Notes: generated by a model not told the origin, from the letters alone. DNA of 64,000 nt from Bacteroides stercoris ATCC 43183 (GCF_025147325.1 NZ_CP102262.1:3348001-3412000), one strand, 5' to 3'. Positions 45,237-55,126 are shown, numbered from the stretch's first letter. A program made the numbers and translations.

Positions 45237-45833
45237 ATGACATTGAGTAGTTGCATTCTCATTACAATCCCGGTCTGTATATCAGCCATCCTTATGCAGA
45301 CTTACTTTGACAGCCGAAAATACAAACGGATACCTCATCTCATTGTTTTATTGTCATTCCTGTTTCCCACCTTATCACATGCACAATACATCGACAACGA
45401 AAACTGCCGCATTTCATTCAAATCATATGAAAACCATCAAGGGAAACTGGAATATAACAAAGAGGGAATTATTTATCAATTCATTCCGAACAGCAATGCA
45501 TGGAAAGTCATCATCAAAAACAACACCGATGAAACCGTATGGCTAAACTGGAAACAAGCCGGTTTCATTGTTAACGGAAGGGCGTCAGGCATCAGCCTCT
45601 ACCCTTTTACAACAGACGAAGCTCCTTTGGAAACCATCAAACACAACCAGGAAATAAACCGCACAATTACAGCAACCAACTTAATTACGGAAAAAGGTAT
45701 CAGCAAAATATATCACAAAAAGAAATTCAGAAAAAACGGAAGAACTTCAGTCACCATCGTTTTTCCAATGACAGTCGGTAATAAACCGCAATTTTTCCAC
45801 ACTTTCAATTTTACAGTAACAAAAGACAACTAA
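45237..45833 (+). CDS. membrane-anchored beta-rich protein, cassette 2 (unknown function)
   Basis: A 198-residue paralogue of the protein at 43800, with the same layout: membrane helix near the N-terminus (SSCILITIPVCISAILMQTY), basic loop (RKYKRIPHL), a second hydrophobic stretch ending LSHAQ, then a strand-rich domain (KLEYNKEGIIYQF, AWKVIIKNNTDET, GFIVNGRASGISLYPFTTD, GNKPQFFHTFNFTVT). The most conserved parts are the ASGISLYPFT and NGRTSV-to-GNKPQFFH segments, which may be the functional surface. The function is unknown. The following NGN-type gene starts 2 bases after its stop, as in cassette 1. Confidence 0.65.
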   Translation: MTLSSCILITIPVCISAILMQTYFDSRKYKRIPHLIVLLSFLFPTLSHAQYIDNENCRISFKSYENHQGKLEYNKEGIIYQFIPNSNAWKVIIKNNTDETVWLNWKQAGFIVNGRASGISLYPFTTDEAPLETIKHNQEINRTITATNLITEKGISKIYHKKKFRKNGRTSVTIVFPMTVGNKPQFFHTFNFTVTKDN

Positions 45834-45835
45834 CT

Positions 45836-46132
45836 ATGACTTTTCAATATATCATCCATCACTTAGATAAGCCACATTCGTGGTTTATCGTATTGACCAA
45901 CCCACACACCGAACTGAATACCAAAAAGAAACTGGAGCAGCAAGGTTTTATTACCTACGTCCCATTGGTTTCGGTTCGGCGATGCTGGGAAGGGTGTATA
46001 AAAGAAATACACATCCCGGCGATAGCGAGATGTGTATTTGTATATGCAACTGACGAAAATGTACTGAGAATGCAGAAAGAATATACCATACTGAATCCTC
46101 AAGCCGTTGCAGCCTTATATCAAGACCAATAA
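45836..46132 (+). CDS. NusG N-terminal-domain-only protein, cassette 2
   Basis: A 98-residue paralogue of the protein at 44396, exactly the same length and about three-quarters identical by eye: SWFIVLTNPHTELNTKKKLE, GFITYVPLVSVRR, IKEIHIPAIARCVFVYA. As there, the KOW domain is missing. Two separately retained copies of the same truncated form show that the short length is the normal state, not decay. Its 3' end overlaps the 3' end of the convergent yeiH gene by 13 bases. Confidence 0.7.
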   Translation: MTFQYIIHHLDKPHSWFIVLTNPHTELNTKKKLEQQGFITYVPLVSVRRCWEGCIKEIHIPAIARCVFVYATDENVLRMQKEYTILNPQAVAALYQDQ

Positions 46133-47142
46133 ATATAAGCCAGTGTACTGACACTGATAACTACCCAAAGCAGAATACCCTGTACAAGCGGTTTGATACC
46201 TACTGCTTTCAGGACATCACGGGAAAGGGAAGCTCCTATAAAGAACAATGTTATTGTCAATGCCTTACGGGCAATACTGTTGATTCCCGCACCGATTAAA
46301 GCCCCTGTCTCGGAAAGATTCAAGACATAGGTATTGACAATCATTGCCAAAACAAAGAAGAAGATAAACCAGGGTATACTGATTTTCTGCCCTTTACTTT
46401 TGAAAATAAATGAAGTAGCAATTGCCAACGGAATAATCCAAAGCGCACGGGTCAGCTTGATAGTAGTAGCTACCCGCAACGCCTCCTCACCATAGGCAGC
46501 ACCCGCACCAACTACCGAACTGGTGTCATGAATGGCAATGGCAGCCCATGTACCGAACTCATGCTGGCTCATATTCAAGGCATGACCTATTACAGGAAAT
46601 ATGAACAATGCAATCGCATTCAAAATAAAAATCGTACCCAAAGCCACAGACATTTCACTGTCTTTTGCCCTCAACACAGGACCTACCGCCGCGATAGCGC
46701 TACCACCGCAAATAGCCGTACCAGAGCTGATCAGATAAGAAGTGTCACGATCTACTTTCAGAAACTTACGACCAATAACCCAGCCGATAAGTAATGTACC
46801 TACCACAGAGATAACCGTAAACTCCATACCTTCCTTACCGGAAGCAAGCGAAGCCTGCAAATTCATACCGAAACCCAGACCTACCACAGAATACTGCAAC
46901 AAATATTTGGATATTTTCTTATTAAACTTAGGATGTGCCTGTCCGCATAACAAAGCAAACGACAGACCAAGAAATAAAGCTACCGGAGGGGTAACCCATG
47001 CGGAATAAGCGTGCATTCCCGGAATATAATCAAGAAACAAGAAAAAAGAAAGAATGACAAGAAGTGAAACGTAAATAATTTTGTTGTTGTTTTGCAGAAA
47101 AGACATATTGATGCTTTTCGCCAATGTTCGAGTTGAAGCCAT
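46120..47142 (-). CDS. yeiH: YeiH-family (UPF0324) putative anion exporter
   Basis: A 340-residue membrane protein with about ten helices. The YeiH signature is visible in YSVVGLGFGMNLQASL, TSYLISSGTAICGGSAIAAV and AAIAIHDTSSVVGAGAAYGE. The family is annotated as sulfate or sulfonate exporters, with weak experimental support. It overlaps the convergent NGN-type gene by 13 bases. A LysR-type gene lies 82 bases upstream on the same strand and probably controls it, as YeiE does in E. coli. Confidence 0.88.
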   Translation of the reverse strand: MASTRTLAKSINMSFLQNNNKIIYVSLLVILSFFLFLDYIPGMHAYSAWVTPPVALFLGLSFALLCGQAHPKFNKKISKYLLQYSVVGLGFGMNLQASLASGKEGMEFTVISVVGTLLIGWVIGRKFLKVDRDTSYLISSGTAICGGSAIAAVGPVLRAKDSEMSVALGTIFILNAIALFIFPVIGHALNMSQHEFGTWAAIAIHDTSSVVGAGAAYGEEALRVATTIKLTRALWIIPLAIATSFIFKSKGQKISIPWFIFFFVLAMIVNTYVLNLSETGALIGAGINSIARKALTITLFFIGASLSRDVLKAVGIKPLVQGILLWVVISVSTLAYIYWS

Positions 47143-47224
47143 ACTTTTTTATTTTTATTAATTTGTTTTCGACCGCAAAGGTAGGCTTCTTTTCTCAATC
47201 ATGCCAATTGTTTCTGCTTATGTG

Positions 47225-48121
47225 CTATAACTTATGGTTATTGTGCATGGCAAATTGCATGAATACTTGCGCCAAACCGCTTTCTTGCCCCTGAGGCTGT
47301 GCAAAACTAAAATCGCGTAACATAGGCATTCCCTTAATCTCAACGACACGCAACTGTCCAGAATACAATTCGCGCGTAATGGAACGAACGGAAACAATGC
47401 CCAGACAATCGGTATGTTCCAAAAACAATTTGATACTTTCCGTGCTTCCCAAATACATCAAAACCTGTAAAGAGGATAACTTTATATTATGTTGCTGCAA
47501 GGCACGCTCAAAAACATCCAATGTCCCCGAACCTCTTTCGCGAAGCACCAAAGGCAAATGGAACAATTCATCAGGAGTTATCTCCTCTCCCACAGCCAAT
47601 TTACTGCCTGTACGCACCACTGCCACCAACTCATCTTCCAAAAAAGTAGTATATCTAATATTAGGCAACCTGAATACTCCTTCGACAAAGCCCAAATCAA
47701 TGCGATGTTCCTGCAAAGCGGCCTCTATCTCTCTGGAATTACCATTCAACAATGACAGGCTGACTTGTGGAAACTTACCGATAAAGCTGGCAAGCAAAGG
47801 AGGTAACACATATTGGGCAATGGTAGTGCTGGCCCCCAGCTTCAAACCGCCTGTATATTCATTATGCAACAAGTGCATTTCGTACTCTAACCGTTTATAG
47901 TCTTCCAAAATCCGCTCGCAATGTTCCAAGAGCAAATTGCCCGACTCCGTCAACGAAATTCTGCTACCCTGCCGGTCGAACAAACGTGTCTGATAAGCAG
48001 CTTCCAACTCTTGTATATGTTTGGTAATAGCAGGCTGGCTGACAAACAATTCTTGCGAAGCCTTCGTAAAACTCAGATTCTTCGCAACAGACCGGAATAC
48101 CTTTAAACGAAAATCGCTCAC
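47225..48121 (-). CDS. LysR-family transcriptional regulator
   Basis: A 298-residue LysR-type regulator. N-terminal winged helix LSFTKASQELFVSQPAITKH, then the periplasmic-binding-like effector domain (LKLGASTTIAQYVLPPLLAS, DLGFVEG, LVLRERGSGTLDVFE), closest by eye to the CysL/YeiE group. The start is GTG at 48121 (product begins MSDFRLKVF), needed to keep the conserved N-terminus. It is upstream of and codirectional with the yeiH gene, and 20 bases after the preceding unknown gene. Confidence 0.9.
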   Translation of the reverse strand: MSDFRLKVFRSVAKNLSFTKASQELFVSQPAITKHIQELEAAYQTRLFDRQGSRISLTESGNLLLEHCERILEDYKRLEYEMHLLHNEYTGGLKLGASTTIAQYVLPPLLASFIGKFPQVSLSLLNGNSREIEAALQEHRIDLGFVEGVFRLPNIRYTTFLEDELVAVVRTGSKLAVGEEITPDELFHLPLVLRERGSGTLDVFERALQQHNIKLSSLQVLMYLGSTESIKLFLEHTDCLGIVSVRSITRELYSGQLRVVEIKGMPMLRDFSFAQPQGQESGLAQVFMQFAMHNNHKL

Positions 48122-48141
48122 AACACAATGAATTAAATTGA

Positions 48142-48768
48142 TTAATTATTCTGCAAATCTTCACTCCTGATACCCAACACTGACATCAGCGGATACCCCA
48201 GCATCTCCCAACGGCATACAGCCGGAGCGGCAGGCTCCTCCATACGGAAATAAACAATGTCTTTTGCCTCTTCTTTATGTCCGGCATTTTCCAATGCGCA
48301 CTCCCTCAAAACGTTCTCAACCTCTTTACCATACTCCTCATTAAAAGGAACAACAATCAGCTTCTTCACTTCGGCGGTATTCAATACTATCTGCAACAAA
48401 TCAAGATACAAGTCTCCACGAGACACAAAACCCTCTGAAGGCACAGCCATAAAACTGAATTCACCCAAAGAAGCCTTAAACGCTACTCCATCCAATTCGT
48501 TCTTCAAATCGGATGGCAGGCAGTGCTCCAGCTTTCCGGACTGCTTATCATATACGAGAAGTACCTGTACATCATTGTCACTCCCTTTCAACCCGGCATC
48601 CATAGCCAGATACATGGTAAAAAGTGCCAGATCCACTGTTTGTAAAGAACGTCCCAGCAACGGTTCAAAATACTTCCTCAAATCGTTTATAACAAAATTC
48701 AGGTAGGCAACATCAATCACCATTACCGTTTCGGAAAGTTTTATTTGGGTATTTTCCATATTACTCAT
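48142..48768 (-). CDS. conserved Bacteroidales protein of unknown function
   Basis: A 208-residue, acidic, soluble protein without signal peptide. The segments VMVIDVAYLNFVINDLRKYF, VDLALFTMYLAMDAGLKGSD and VQVLLVYDKQSGKLEHCLPS look like an alpha/beta fold. I think it belongs to a Bacteroidales-only family (perhaps DUF6621), but cannot confirm this. The ATG at 48768 is kept; a second Met three codons on is possible. It lies 20 bases upstream of the LysR gene and may be cotranscribed with it. It diverges from clpB, sharing a 183-base intergenic region with it. Confidence 0.6.
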   Translation of the reverse strand: MSNMENTQIKLSETVMVIDVAYLNFVINDLRKYFEPLLGRSLQTVDLALFTMYLAMDAGLKGSDNDVQVLLVYDKQSGKLEHCLPSDLKNELDGVAFKASLGEFSFMAVPSEGFVSRGDLYLDLLQIVLNTAEVKKLIVVPFNEEYGKEVENVLRECALENAGHKEEAKDIVYFRMEEPAAPAVCRWEMLGYPLMSVLGIRSEDLQNN

Positions 48769-48831
48769 TTATTTATTGAGGGAGTAAAGATACAAAAAGT
48801 TTTGTAGATAAAAGGTATTTGTCGCAAATCA

Positions 48832-48843
48832 GCCAATTTGACA
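48832..48843 (+). promoter_or_regulatory. candidate heat-shock control motif upstream of clpB
   Basis: GCCAATTTGACA lies 109 bases before the clpB ATG and matches GCCAAACTGACA 129 bases before dnaK (minus strand, 36824-36835). Both are followed by ACATTCAT, immediately here and a few bases further on in dnaK. Confidence 0.45.
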
Positions 48844-48951
48844 TTCATTTTCTTCTATTAACTGAAATTTTGTCTCATTTTTGCTGCTGGCAAATCTTTT
48901 GCGCTTTTTAAAGTGTTATGAAGCTGATAAAAATAGAAAGGAGAACTAAAT

Positions 48952-51546
48952 ATGAACTTTAACCAATTTACTATCAAAGCTCAAGAAGCCGTACAAGAAG
49001 CCGTGAACTTGACGCAAGCACGGGGGCAGCAAGCCATCGAACCTGTACACTTACTTCAAAGCGTGATGAAAGTGGGCGAAAACGTTACCAATTTCATTTT
49101 CCAGAAGTTAGGCATGAACGGGCAGCAAATCGCACTCGTACTTGATAAGCAGATTGACTCCCTGCCCAAAGTATCGGGTGGAGAACCCTACCTGAGTCGT
49201 GAGACTAATGAAATTTTTCAGAAGGCAACCCAATATTCCAAAGAAATGGGCGATGAGTTCGTTTCACTGGAACCGATGTTGCTCGCTTTGCTCACTGTAA
49301 AAAGTACCGCTTCCACCATCCTGAAAGATGCCGGAATGACGGAGAAAGACTTGCGCAATGCAATCAATGAATTACGGAAAGGCGAAAAGGTTACTTCGCA
49401 ATCCAGCGAGGACACTTATCAGTCATTGGAAAAGTATGCCATCAATCTGAACGAGGCAGCCCGAAGCGGCAAACTGGACCCCGTTATCGGACGTGATGAA
49501 GAAATCCGCCGGGTTCTGCAAATCCTAAGCCGCCGTACCAAGAACAATCCTATATTGATAGGTGAGCCGGGTACAGGTAAAACAGCCATTGTAGAAGGAC
49601 TTGCCCACCGTATATTGCGGGGTGATGTACCTGAGAATCTGAAAAACAAACAAGTTTATTCACTGGATATGGGTGCATTGGTTGCAGGAGCCAAATATAA
49701 GGGCGAATTCGAAGAACGTCTGAAAGCCGTCGTCAATGAAGTGAAGAAATCGGAAGGAGACATCATTCTGTTCATCGACGAAATCCACACATTGGTAGGC
49801 GCCGGTAAAGGCGAGGGAGCAATGGATGCCGCCAATATTCTGAAACCTGCTCTGGCACGCGGTGAGCTGAGAAGCATCGGTGCTACCACCTTGGACGAGT
49901 ATCAAAAATACTTTGAGAAAGACAAGGCTTTGGAACGCCGTTTCCAAATCGTTATGGTAAACGAACCGGACACGTTAAGCACCATTTCCATCCTTCGTGG
50001 CTTGAAAGAACGTTATGAAAACCATCACCATGTACGGATTAAAGACGATGCCATCATTGCTGCCGTAGAATTGAGCAACCGTTATATCACCGACCGCTTC
50101 CTGCCGGATAAAGCCATTGACCTGATGGATGAAGCTGCCGCCAAACTCCGTATGGAAGTAGATTCTGTACCGGAAGAGTTGGATGAGATTTCCCGTAAAA
50201 TCAAACAACTGGAAATTGAACGCGAAGCCATCAAGCGCGAAAATGACCGTCTCAAACTGGAGCAAATCGGCAAGGAACTTGCCGAACTAAAAGAACAGGA
50301 AAAGTCGTATAAAGCAAAATGGCAAAACGAAAAGACACTGGTCAACAAAATTCAGCAGAATAAAGTTGAAATAGAAAACCTGAAGTTTGAAGCCGATAAA
50401 GCGGAACGTGAAGGTGATTATGGAAAGGTAGCCGAAATACGTTATGGCAAACTTCAAGCACTGAATCAGGAAATTGAAGAGACCCAGCAAAAGCTGCACG
50501 AAATGCAGGGCGATCAAGCAATGATTAAGGAAGAAGTTGACGCCGAGGATATCGCAGATGTAGTATCCCGATGGACAGGCATACCGGTAAGCAAAATGCT
50601 GCAAAGCGAAAAGGAGAAACTATTGCATCTGGAAGATGAACTGCATCAGCGTGTTATCGGACAGAATGAAGCCATCGAAGCTGTAGCCGATGCTGTACGC
50701 CGCAGCCGCGCGGGACTGCAAGATCCCAAGCGTCCTATCGGCTCATTCCTCTTTCTCGGTACTACCGGTGTAGGTAAAACGGAACTTGCCAAGGCGCTTG
50801 CCGAATTCCTATTTGATGATGAAACGATGATGACGCGTATCGATATGAGCGAATATCAGGAGAAACATAGCGTTTCCCGTCTGGTAGGAGCTCCTCCGGG
50901 ATATGTGGGATATGATGAAGGCGGTCAGTTGACGGAAGCTGTACGCCGCAAACCTTACTCCGTCGTACTGTTCGATGAAATAGAGAAAGCACATCCGGAT
51001 GTATTCAACATACTATTGCAAGTATTGGATGACGGACGTTTGACGGATAATAAGGGACGTACCGTAAACTTCAAGAATACCATTATCATCATGACTTCCA
51101 ATATGGGTAGCGGATACATTCAAAGTCAAATGGAGAAACTGAACGGTTCCAACAAGGAAGAGATTGTAGAGGAAACCAAGAAGGAAGTTATGAATATGCT
51201 GAAAAAGACAATCCGCCCGGAATTTCTGAATCGTATCGACGAGACAATCATGTTCTTGCCGCTGACTGAAAAAGAAATCAAACAGATTGTTGTACTTCAA
51301 ATCAAGAGCGTACAAAAGATGTTATCCGGAAACGGCGTGGAACTGGTATTGACCGATGCCGCCATAGATTTCCTGGCCAATGCAGGATATGATCCGGAGT
51401 TTGGTGCCCGCCCAGTGAAACGTGCTATCCAGCATTACTTGCTGAACGATTTGTCCAAGAAATTATTGTCGCAGGAAGTTGACCGTAGCAAACCAATCAC
51501 GGTAGATATCAATGCAACGAAAGACGAATTGGATTTCAGAAACTGA
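48952..51546 (+). CDS. clpB: ATP-dependent disaggregase ClpB
   Basis: An 864-residue Hsp100. N-terminal substrate domain (1-145), first AAA+ domain with Walker A GEPGTGKT near residue 203 and [10 protein letters not shown], the ClpB-specific coiled-coil middle domain (about 405-525, rich in Glu/Lys), second AAA+ domain with Walker A GTTGVGKT near 605 and [11 protein letters not shown]. It frees aggregated proteins together with DnaK, encoded 14 kb away here. It is monocistronic; the 3' end faces a large nested palindrome. The upstream region shares a motif with dnaK. Confidence 0.98.
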   Translation: MNFNQFTIKAQEAVQEAVNLTQARGQQAIEPVHLLQSVMKVGENVTNFIFQKLGMNGQQIALVLDKQIDSLPKVSGGEPYLSRETNEIFQKATQYSKEMGDEFVSLEPMLLALLTVKSTASTILKDAGMTEKDLRNAINELRKGEKVTSQSSEDTYQSLEKYAINLNEAARSGKLDPVIGRDEEIRRVLQILSRRTKNNPILIGEPGTGKTAIVEGLAHRILRGDVPENLKNKQVYSLDMGALVAGAKYKGEFEERLKAVVNEVKKSEGDIILFIDEIHTLVGAGKGEGAMDAANILKPALARGELRSIGATTLDEYQKYFEKDKALERRFQIVMVNEPDTLSTISILRGLKERYENHHHVRIKDDAIIAAVELSNRYITDRFLPDKAIDLMDEAAAKLRMEVDSVPEELDEISRKIKQLEIEREAIKRENDRLKLEQIGKELAELKEQEKSYKAKWQNEKTLVNKIQQNKVEIENLKFEADKAEREGDYGKVAEIRYGKLQALNQEIEETQQKLHEMQGDQAMIKEEVDAEDIADVVSRWTGIPVSKMLQSEKEKLLHLEDELHQRVIGQNEAIEAVADAVRRSRAGLQDPKRPIGSFLFLGTTGVGKTELAKALAEFLFDDETMMTRIDMSEYQEKHSVSRLVGAPPGYVGYDEGGQLTEAVRRKPYSVVLFDEIEKAHPDVFNILLQVLDDGRLTDNKGRTVNFKNTIIIMTSNMGSGYIQSQMEKLNGSNKEEIVEETKKEVMNMLKKTIRPEFLNRIDETIMFLPLTEKEIKQIVVLQIKSVQKMLSGNGVELVLTDAAIDFLANAGYDPEFGARPVKRAIQHYLLNDLSKKLLSQEVDRSKPITVDINATKDELDFRN

Positions 51547-51554
51547 CAAGCTAA

Positions 51555-51704
51555 AAAAAGAAGAGGGTGTGTCAAAATACACTTGATGATTTCTTTTAGG
51601 CACGGATTTCGCGGATTTCACGGAAAAAGAACAAAGAACGTGGAATCTGTGCCTAAAAAGAAACAATTAGCAAGCGGATGTTAATTTTGACATACCCTCT
51701 TTTT
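51555..51704. terminator. nested palindrome/terminator between clpB and the DUF5606 gene
   Basis: An outer stem, AAAAAGAAGAGGGTGTGTCA (51555-51574) with TGACATACCCTCTTTTT (51688-51704), encloses an inner stem, TTTTAGGCACGGATT (51594-51608) with AATCTGTGCCTAAAA (51644-51658). A poly-T end lies on each strand, so it can end both convergent transcripts. The inner part resembles the repeat at 39211-39264. Confidence 0.75.
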
Positions 51705-51729
51705 ATTTTAACCTCAGAATGAAGTATAA

Positions 51730-52167
51730 TTATTCAGCTGTTTCTTCTTTAACCTCTTCAGCAGCAGTTTCAGATGTTTCTTCAAAGTCTGTCATATCAC
51801 TTGCTACCAACAGATTATACCAGGAAATCAGTTTTTTAATATCAGACACATATACGCGGTCGCGGTCAAAATTAGGCAACACCGCCGCCAAATAAGCTTG
51901 GAGCTCTTTCACAGAAGCCTTTTTTACATCCAATGCCACGGCTGCACCGTTTTCCTTTTTCTTCATAGAGAGAAGTACATCTTTCAAAGGTACTTCTTCT
52001 GTATCTGTATACATGGCAATATCTCCTAAAGAGATAATCTTTTCATTACCATAAGCAGGAAAACGTTTCTTGTCAACAAGTGACTCCACAATCAACATAT
52101 TCTTTCCCTGAGAGATGAGTTTATACAATCCCGGCTTACCGGAAATAGACAAAATAGTCTTCAACAT
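51730..52167 (-). CDS. DUF5606 family protein
   Basis: A 145-residue cytoplasmic protein matching DUF5606, found across Bacteroidetes: ILSISGKPGLYKLISQGKNM at the N-terminus (SH3-like strands), then KKRFPAYGNEKIISLGDIAM and VKELQAYLAAVLPNFDRDRV-type helices, ending in a Glu-rich tail. No function is known to me. It is the last gene of a minus-strand run with coaE, ybbR, yajC and nusB; the 28-base gap to coaE suggests cotranscription. Confidence 0.85.
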   Translation of the reverse strand: MLKTILSISGKPGLYKLISQGKNMLIVESLVDKKRFPAYGNEKIISLGDIAMYTDTEEVPLKDVLLSMKKKENGAAVALDVKKASVKELQAYLAAVLPNFDRDRVYVSDIKKLISWYNLLVASDMTDFEETSETAAEEVKEETAE

Positions 52168-52195
52168 AATATATTCAGTTTTTGTAATTAGTAGT

Positions 52196-52810
52196 TCATT
52201 TTTTCGGTGGGCAAAGATAGGTATTATTTTGAGACAGAAAAGTGATTAAGCCCAAAACCTGCGGAATTAACGGTGTTTCGCCATCATTCACTATCACAAA
52301 ATCTGCCAGTTTCCGTTTTTCTTCATCGCCCATCTGACTACGAATGCGCTTTTCTATCAGTTCACGTGAGGAAGCATCCCGCTTCATGGCACGCTGCACC
52401 CGTATCTCCTCGGGAGCGTAGACCATAACAACTACATCAACCTCATCTGCAAATCCAGCCTCTATCAGAATAGCAGACTCGATTCCTGCCATCCGGCATG
52501 CCGCACGCTGACAAACCCACTGCCTGAAATCCTCTTTTACACGCGGATGAACAATACCATTAATCTGCCCGGCATGCTCGGGACTACCGAAAAGATAAGA
52601 CGCAAGCAGAGACTTATTCAATACTCCACCGGCATACACCTCCTCACCCAACAAGGCAGTCAACTCACTGCGAATACAAGAGTCTGTCATCATAAGCTGT
52701 TTGGTTTCCCCATCAGAAATATAGACCGGGATTCCCATCACCTCCAACAGTCGGGACACAACACTTTTTCCACTGCCGATACCACCGGTTATACCTATCT
52801 TGACAGTCAT
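52196..52810 (-). CDS. coaE: dephospho-CoA kinase
   Basis: A 204-residue P-loop kinase for the last step of coenzyme A synthesis. P-loop [13 protein letters not shown] at the N-terminus, the DGETKQLM lid region, the conserved HPRVKEDF segment and the nucleotide-binding [14 protein letters not shown] stretch ([17 protein letters not shown]). The start overlaps the stop of the ybbR gene by 4 bases, so the two are coupled. Standard length. Confidence 0.95.
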   Translation of the reverse strand: MTVKIGITGGIGSGKSVVSRLLEVMGIPVYISDGETKQLMMTDSCIRSELTALLGEEVYAGGVLNKSLLASYLFGSPEHAGQINGIVHPRVKEDFRQWVCQRAACRMAGIESAILIEAGFADEVDVVVMVYAPEEIRVQRAMKRDASSRELIEKRIRSQMGDEEKRKLADFVIVNDGETPLIPQVLGLITFLSQNNTYLCPPKK

Positions 52811-53817
52811 AATGAAGGAGATATTTGTTCTATAAGAAAATCAACCTGCTCCGGATTAAAACGCACTTGTTTCACCCCGTCGGGAATATTCCGCAATTTT
52901 ACCGTATACTTGTCCGAGCCCAAACGCAGCAATTCCTCATAAGAAACATTGATATGAAAATCATCTGCAGTTATCTCACGGAAACGGCTAAGCCCTACCT
53001 GGAAAGTTACTTGAACCTTAGAAGGAAAAGCACGCAATACTTTATCAGCCGGAAAGTTTACGCCGTGCAACGGTACTTCCACCGTCTTTTCCGTATAAAT
53101 GTCCACAGGAAGTATCATCTCGATAGAGGCAGGAACAAACTTCACACCTCGTCGCGCAAGCAAAGACACCTGTTGCCGCAATGTATCGGAGACATTCTCC
53201 TGTTTGACAGGCTGGGTATAGGCAGCGGTTATCGTATCCAATACCCCTTCCGGTGCATAAGCCAAAACCGAGTCCGGTTTAAAAATCGTATCCGACAAAT
53301 AATATTGACGGCCGGCACCCACTGTCCCCGATAATCTGACAGGTACCAATTTGGACATTCCCGTTGCATAAATGTATTCCAAGGTATCTGGCTTCATAGA
53401 AAGCAAGCGGGTGGAAACATTCAACTGACTCAGCACTTTTTTCTCAAACTGAGAAGCATAAATACGTACATGATTATCAACAGCTTTATAATCGGAAAAG
53501 TCAAGCGAAACCGGATAGAAGCTCTTTCCCAACATATAATTAAGCAAAACAGTACCTTTATCCTTTACCTTTATATGCAGTTCGGAGACCGGCTCTGAAG
53601 TAATCATCGTATTATTAGGCACTCCACGCAAACGGACCGGAATAGAAAATTCCGCTTCATAATCGTTGTTCAGTGTCTGCAACAACCAGAAACCACCGGC
53701 TATAAAGAAGAAAAATAAAAAAACAAAGAACTCTCTGCTCTTATCACTGAGCAGAAAGTCCTTTGTTTTTCCGGTTATATTCAAATAAATACGTCTTATG
53801 TTCCTACGATCAAACAT
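52807..53817 (-). CDS. YbbR-domain protein (CdaR-like)
   Basis: A 336-residue protein with one N-terminal membrane helix (about 29-48, [20 protein letters not shown]) and an outer part made of YbbR-type beta repeats ([51 protein letters not shown]). In Firmicutes such proteins (CdaR) regulate the c-di-AMP cyclase CdaA; no cyclase gene is in this window. It is coupled to coaE by a 4-base overlap and follows yajC by 14 bases. Confidence 0.85.
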   Translation of the reverse strand: MFDRRNIRRIYLNITGKTKDFLLSDKSREFFVFLFFFFIAGGFWLLQTLNNDYEAEFSIPVRLRGVPNNTMITSEPVSELHIKVKDKGTVLLNYMLGKSFYPVSLDFSDYKAVDNHVRIYASQFEKKVLSQLNVSTRLLSMKPDTLEYIYATGMSKLVPVRLSGTVGAGRQYYLSDTIFKPDSVLAYAPEGVLDTITAAYTQPVKQENVSDTLRQQVSLLARRGVKFVPASIEMILPVDIYTEKTVEVPLHGVNFPADKVLRAFPSKVQVTFQVGLSRFREITADDFHINVSYEELLRLGSDKYTVKLRNIPDGVKQVRFNPEQVDFLIEQISPSL

Positions 53818-53831
53818 AGGCTCACATCTGC

Positions 53832-54161
53832 TTATTTAGAAGCCTGACTACTGTTTGCATCAGCAGCAGCGGCAAAAATGGAATTCTTGTCAATATGGAT
53901 TTTAACGTTGGAAGCAATTTCAAGAACCACATCATTATCGTTAATTTCCTTGATAATACCATGAATGCCACCGGCAGTAATCACCTTTTGGTTCACTTGA
54001 AGAGATTTGCGGAAATTCGCAATTTCTTTTTGCTTCTTATTTTGCGGGCGAATCATAAAGAAATACATAATAGCGAACATAGCTATCAACATAATCCACA
54101 TCATGCTTCCGTCCGGGCCTGCAGCAGGAGCTTGCAGGAAAAATACTGTCATCAAATTCAT
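53832..54161 (-). CDS. yajC: preprotein translocase subunit YajC
   Basis: A 109-residue protein with one membrane helix near the N-terminus (MMWIMLIAMFAIMYFFMIRP) and the cytoplasmic motif QNKKQKEIANFRKSL followed by VITAGGIHGIIKEI. YajC associates with SecDF in protein export. It lies between nusB (38 bases) and ybbR (14 bases) on the same strand. Length and layout are standard. Confidence 0.95.
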   Translation of the reverse strand: MNLMTVFFLQAPAAGPDGSMMWIMLIAMFAIMYFFMIRPQNKKQKEIANFRKSLQVNQKVITAGGIHGIIKEINDNDVVLEIASNVKIHIDKNSIFAAAADANSSQASK

Positions 54162-54199
54162 AAATATTCCGTTTTAATTTTTATTATTCAACAAAGGTA

Positions 54200-55126
54200 T
54201 CAGTTTTTCGACAACTTCCCTTCTTTTTTCAATTCCTTAACTATTCCATCCAAAGTGCCATTGACAAAACTGCCACTCTTGGCTGTACTGTACACTTTGG
54301 CTATATCTACATACTCATTCAACGAAACGCTGACGGGAATGTTCGGGAAACTCAATATTTCGGCCAATGCACACTGCATGATAACTACATCCATAAAAGC
54401 TACACGGTCCAAATCCCAGTTACGTGTGTTTTCGCTAATAAGATGACGGTAGTAATCGCAGTTCAGAATAGCACGGCGGAACAAACGGCGGGCAAACTCC
54501 TGATCTTCATCATCCTTAAACTCAGGCAATAACGGCTGATTCGCGCCATTCTTCTCATCAAAGCGTTTGATTGTTTTCAGAACGAATGTATCCACAATTT
54601 CCTTGTCGTCATTCCAATAAAGGCTTTGATCTTCGAGTAATATATCAAGTTCCTCATTATTGAAAATGAATGTCTTATAAAGCTTTCTCCATAATTCACG
54701 ATCTGCCTCGTAAGAGTTTTCGGAAGAAGCCATATATTCCTTATATATATCAGACGCTACAATCTTTTCAAATAACCCTTTAACAAAATCTTCATCATTC
54801 TCCCAAGTACGTTTCTGGTTGGAAATAAAGTCCATCAACTGCCTGTTCACTTCCAGTTGGGAAATGAATTTGTTTTCTACAAACTTCATGTTCGGATACA
54901 ACTCTTCGGCTGTGGGAGCCAACTTTGCTTTTGCCGCATCAATGCGCTTTTGTGCGTAGTTCGTCAAGGCTATCATCAACATAAGCAGATAATTGTAAAG
55001 GTCATATGCCTTGGAGAGACTAAAGAACAACTCTTTCTCCGCAGCATCTAAATTTTTACTGCCATTCTGATAATAAGCATATACAATCTGTATAATCTTA
55101 AGACGAATAAGAACTCTGTTTATCAT
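54200..55126 (-). CDS. nusB: transcription antitermination factor NusB (long form)
   Basis: A 308-residue NusB from ATG 55126 (MINRVLIRLKIIQIVYAYYQ); an earlier in-frame Met at 55162 is less likely. NusB of E. coli has about 140 residues; Bacteroidetes have this longer form, with the conserved C-terminal part (AILNCDYYRHLISENTRNWD, VAFMDVVIMQCALAEILSFP, IPVSVSLNEYVDIAKVYST). It acts in rRNA antitermination with NusA, NusE and NusG. It is the first gene of the run nusB-yajC-ybbR-coaE-DUF5606. Confidence 0.93.
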   Translation of the reverse strand: MINRVLIRLKIIQIVYAYYQNGSKNLDAAEKELFFSLSKAYDLYNYLLMLMIALTNYAQKRIDAAKAKLAPTAEELYPNMKFVENKFISQLEVNRQLMDFISNQKRTWENDEDFVKGLFEKIVASDIYKEYMASSENSYEADRELWRKLYKTFIFNNEELDILLEDQSLYWNDDKEIVDTFVLKTIKRFDEKNGANQPLLPEFKDDEDQEFARRLFRRAILNCDYYRHLISENTRNWDLDRVAFMDVVIMQCALAEILSFPNIPVSVSLNEYVDIAKVYSTAKSGSFVNGTLDGIVKELKKEGKLSKN

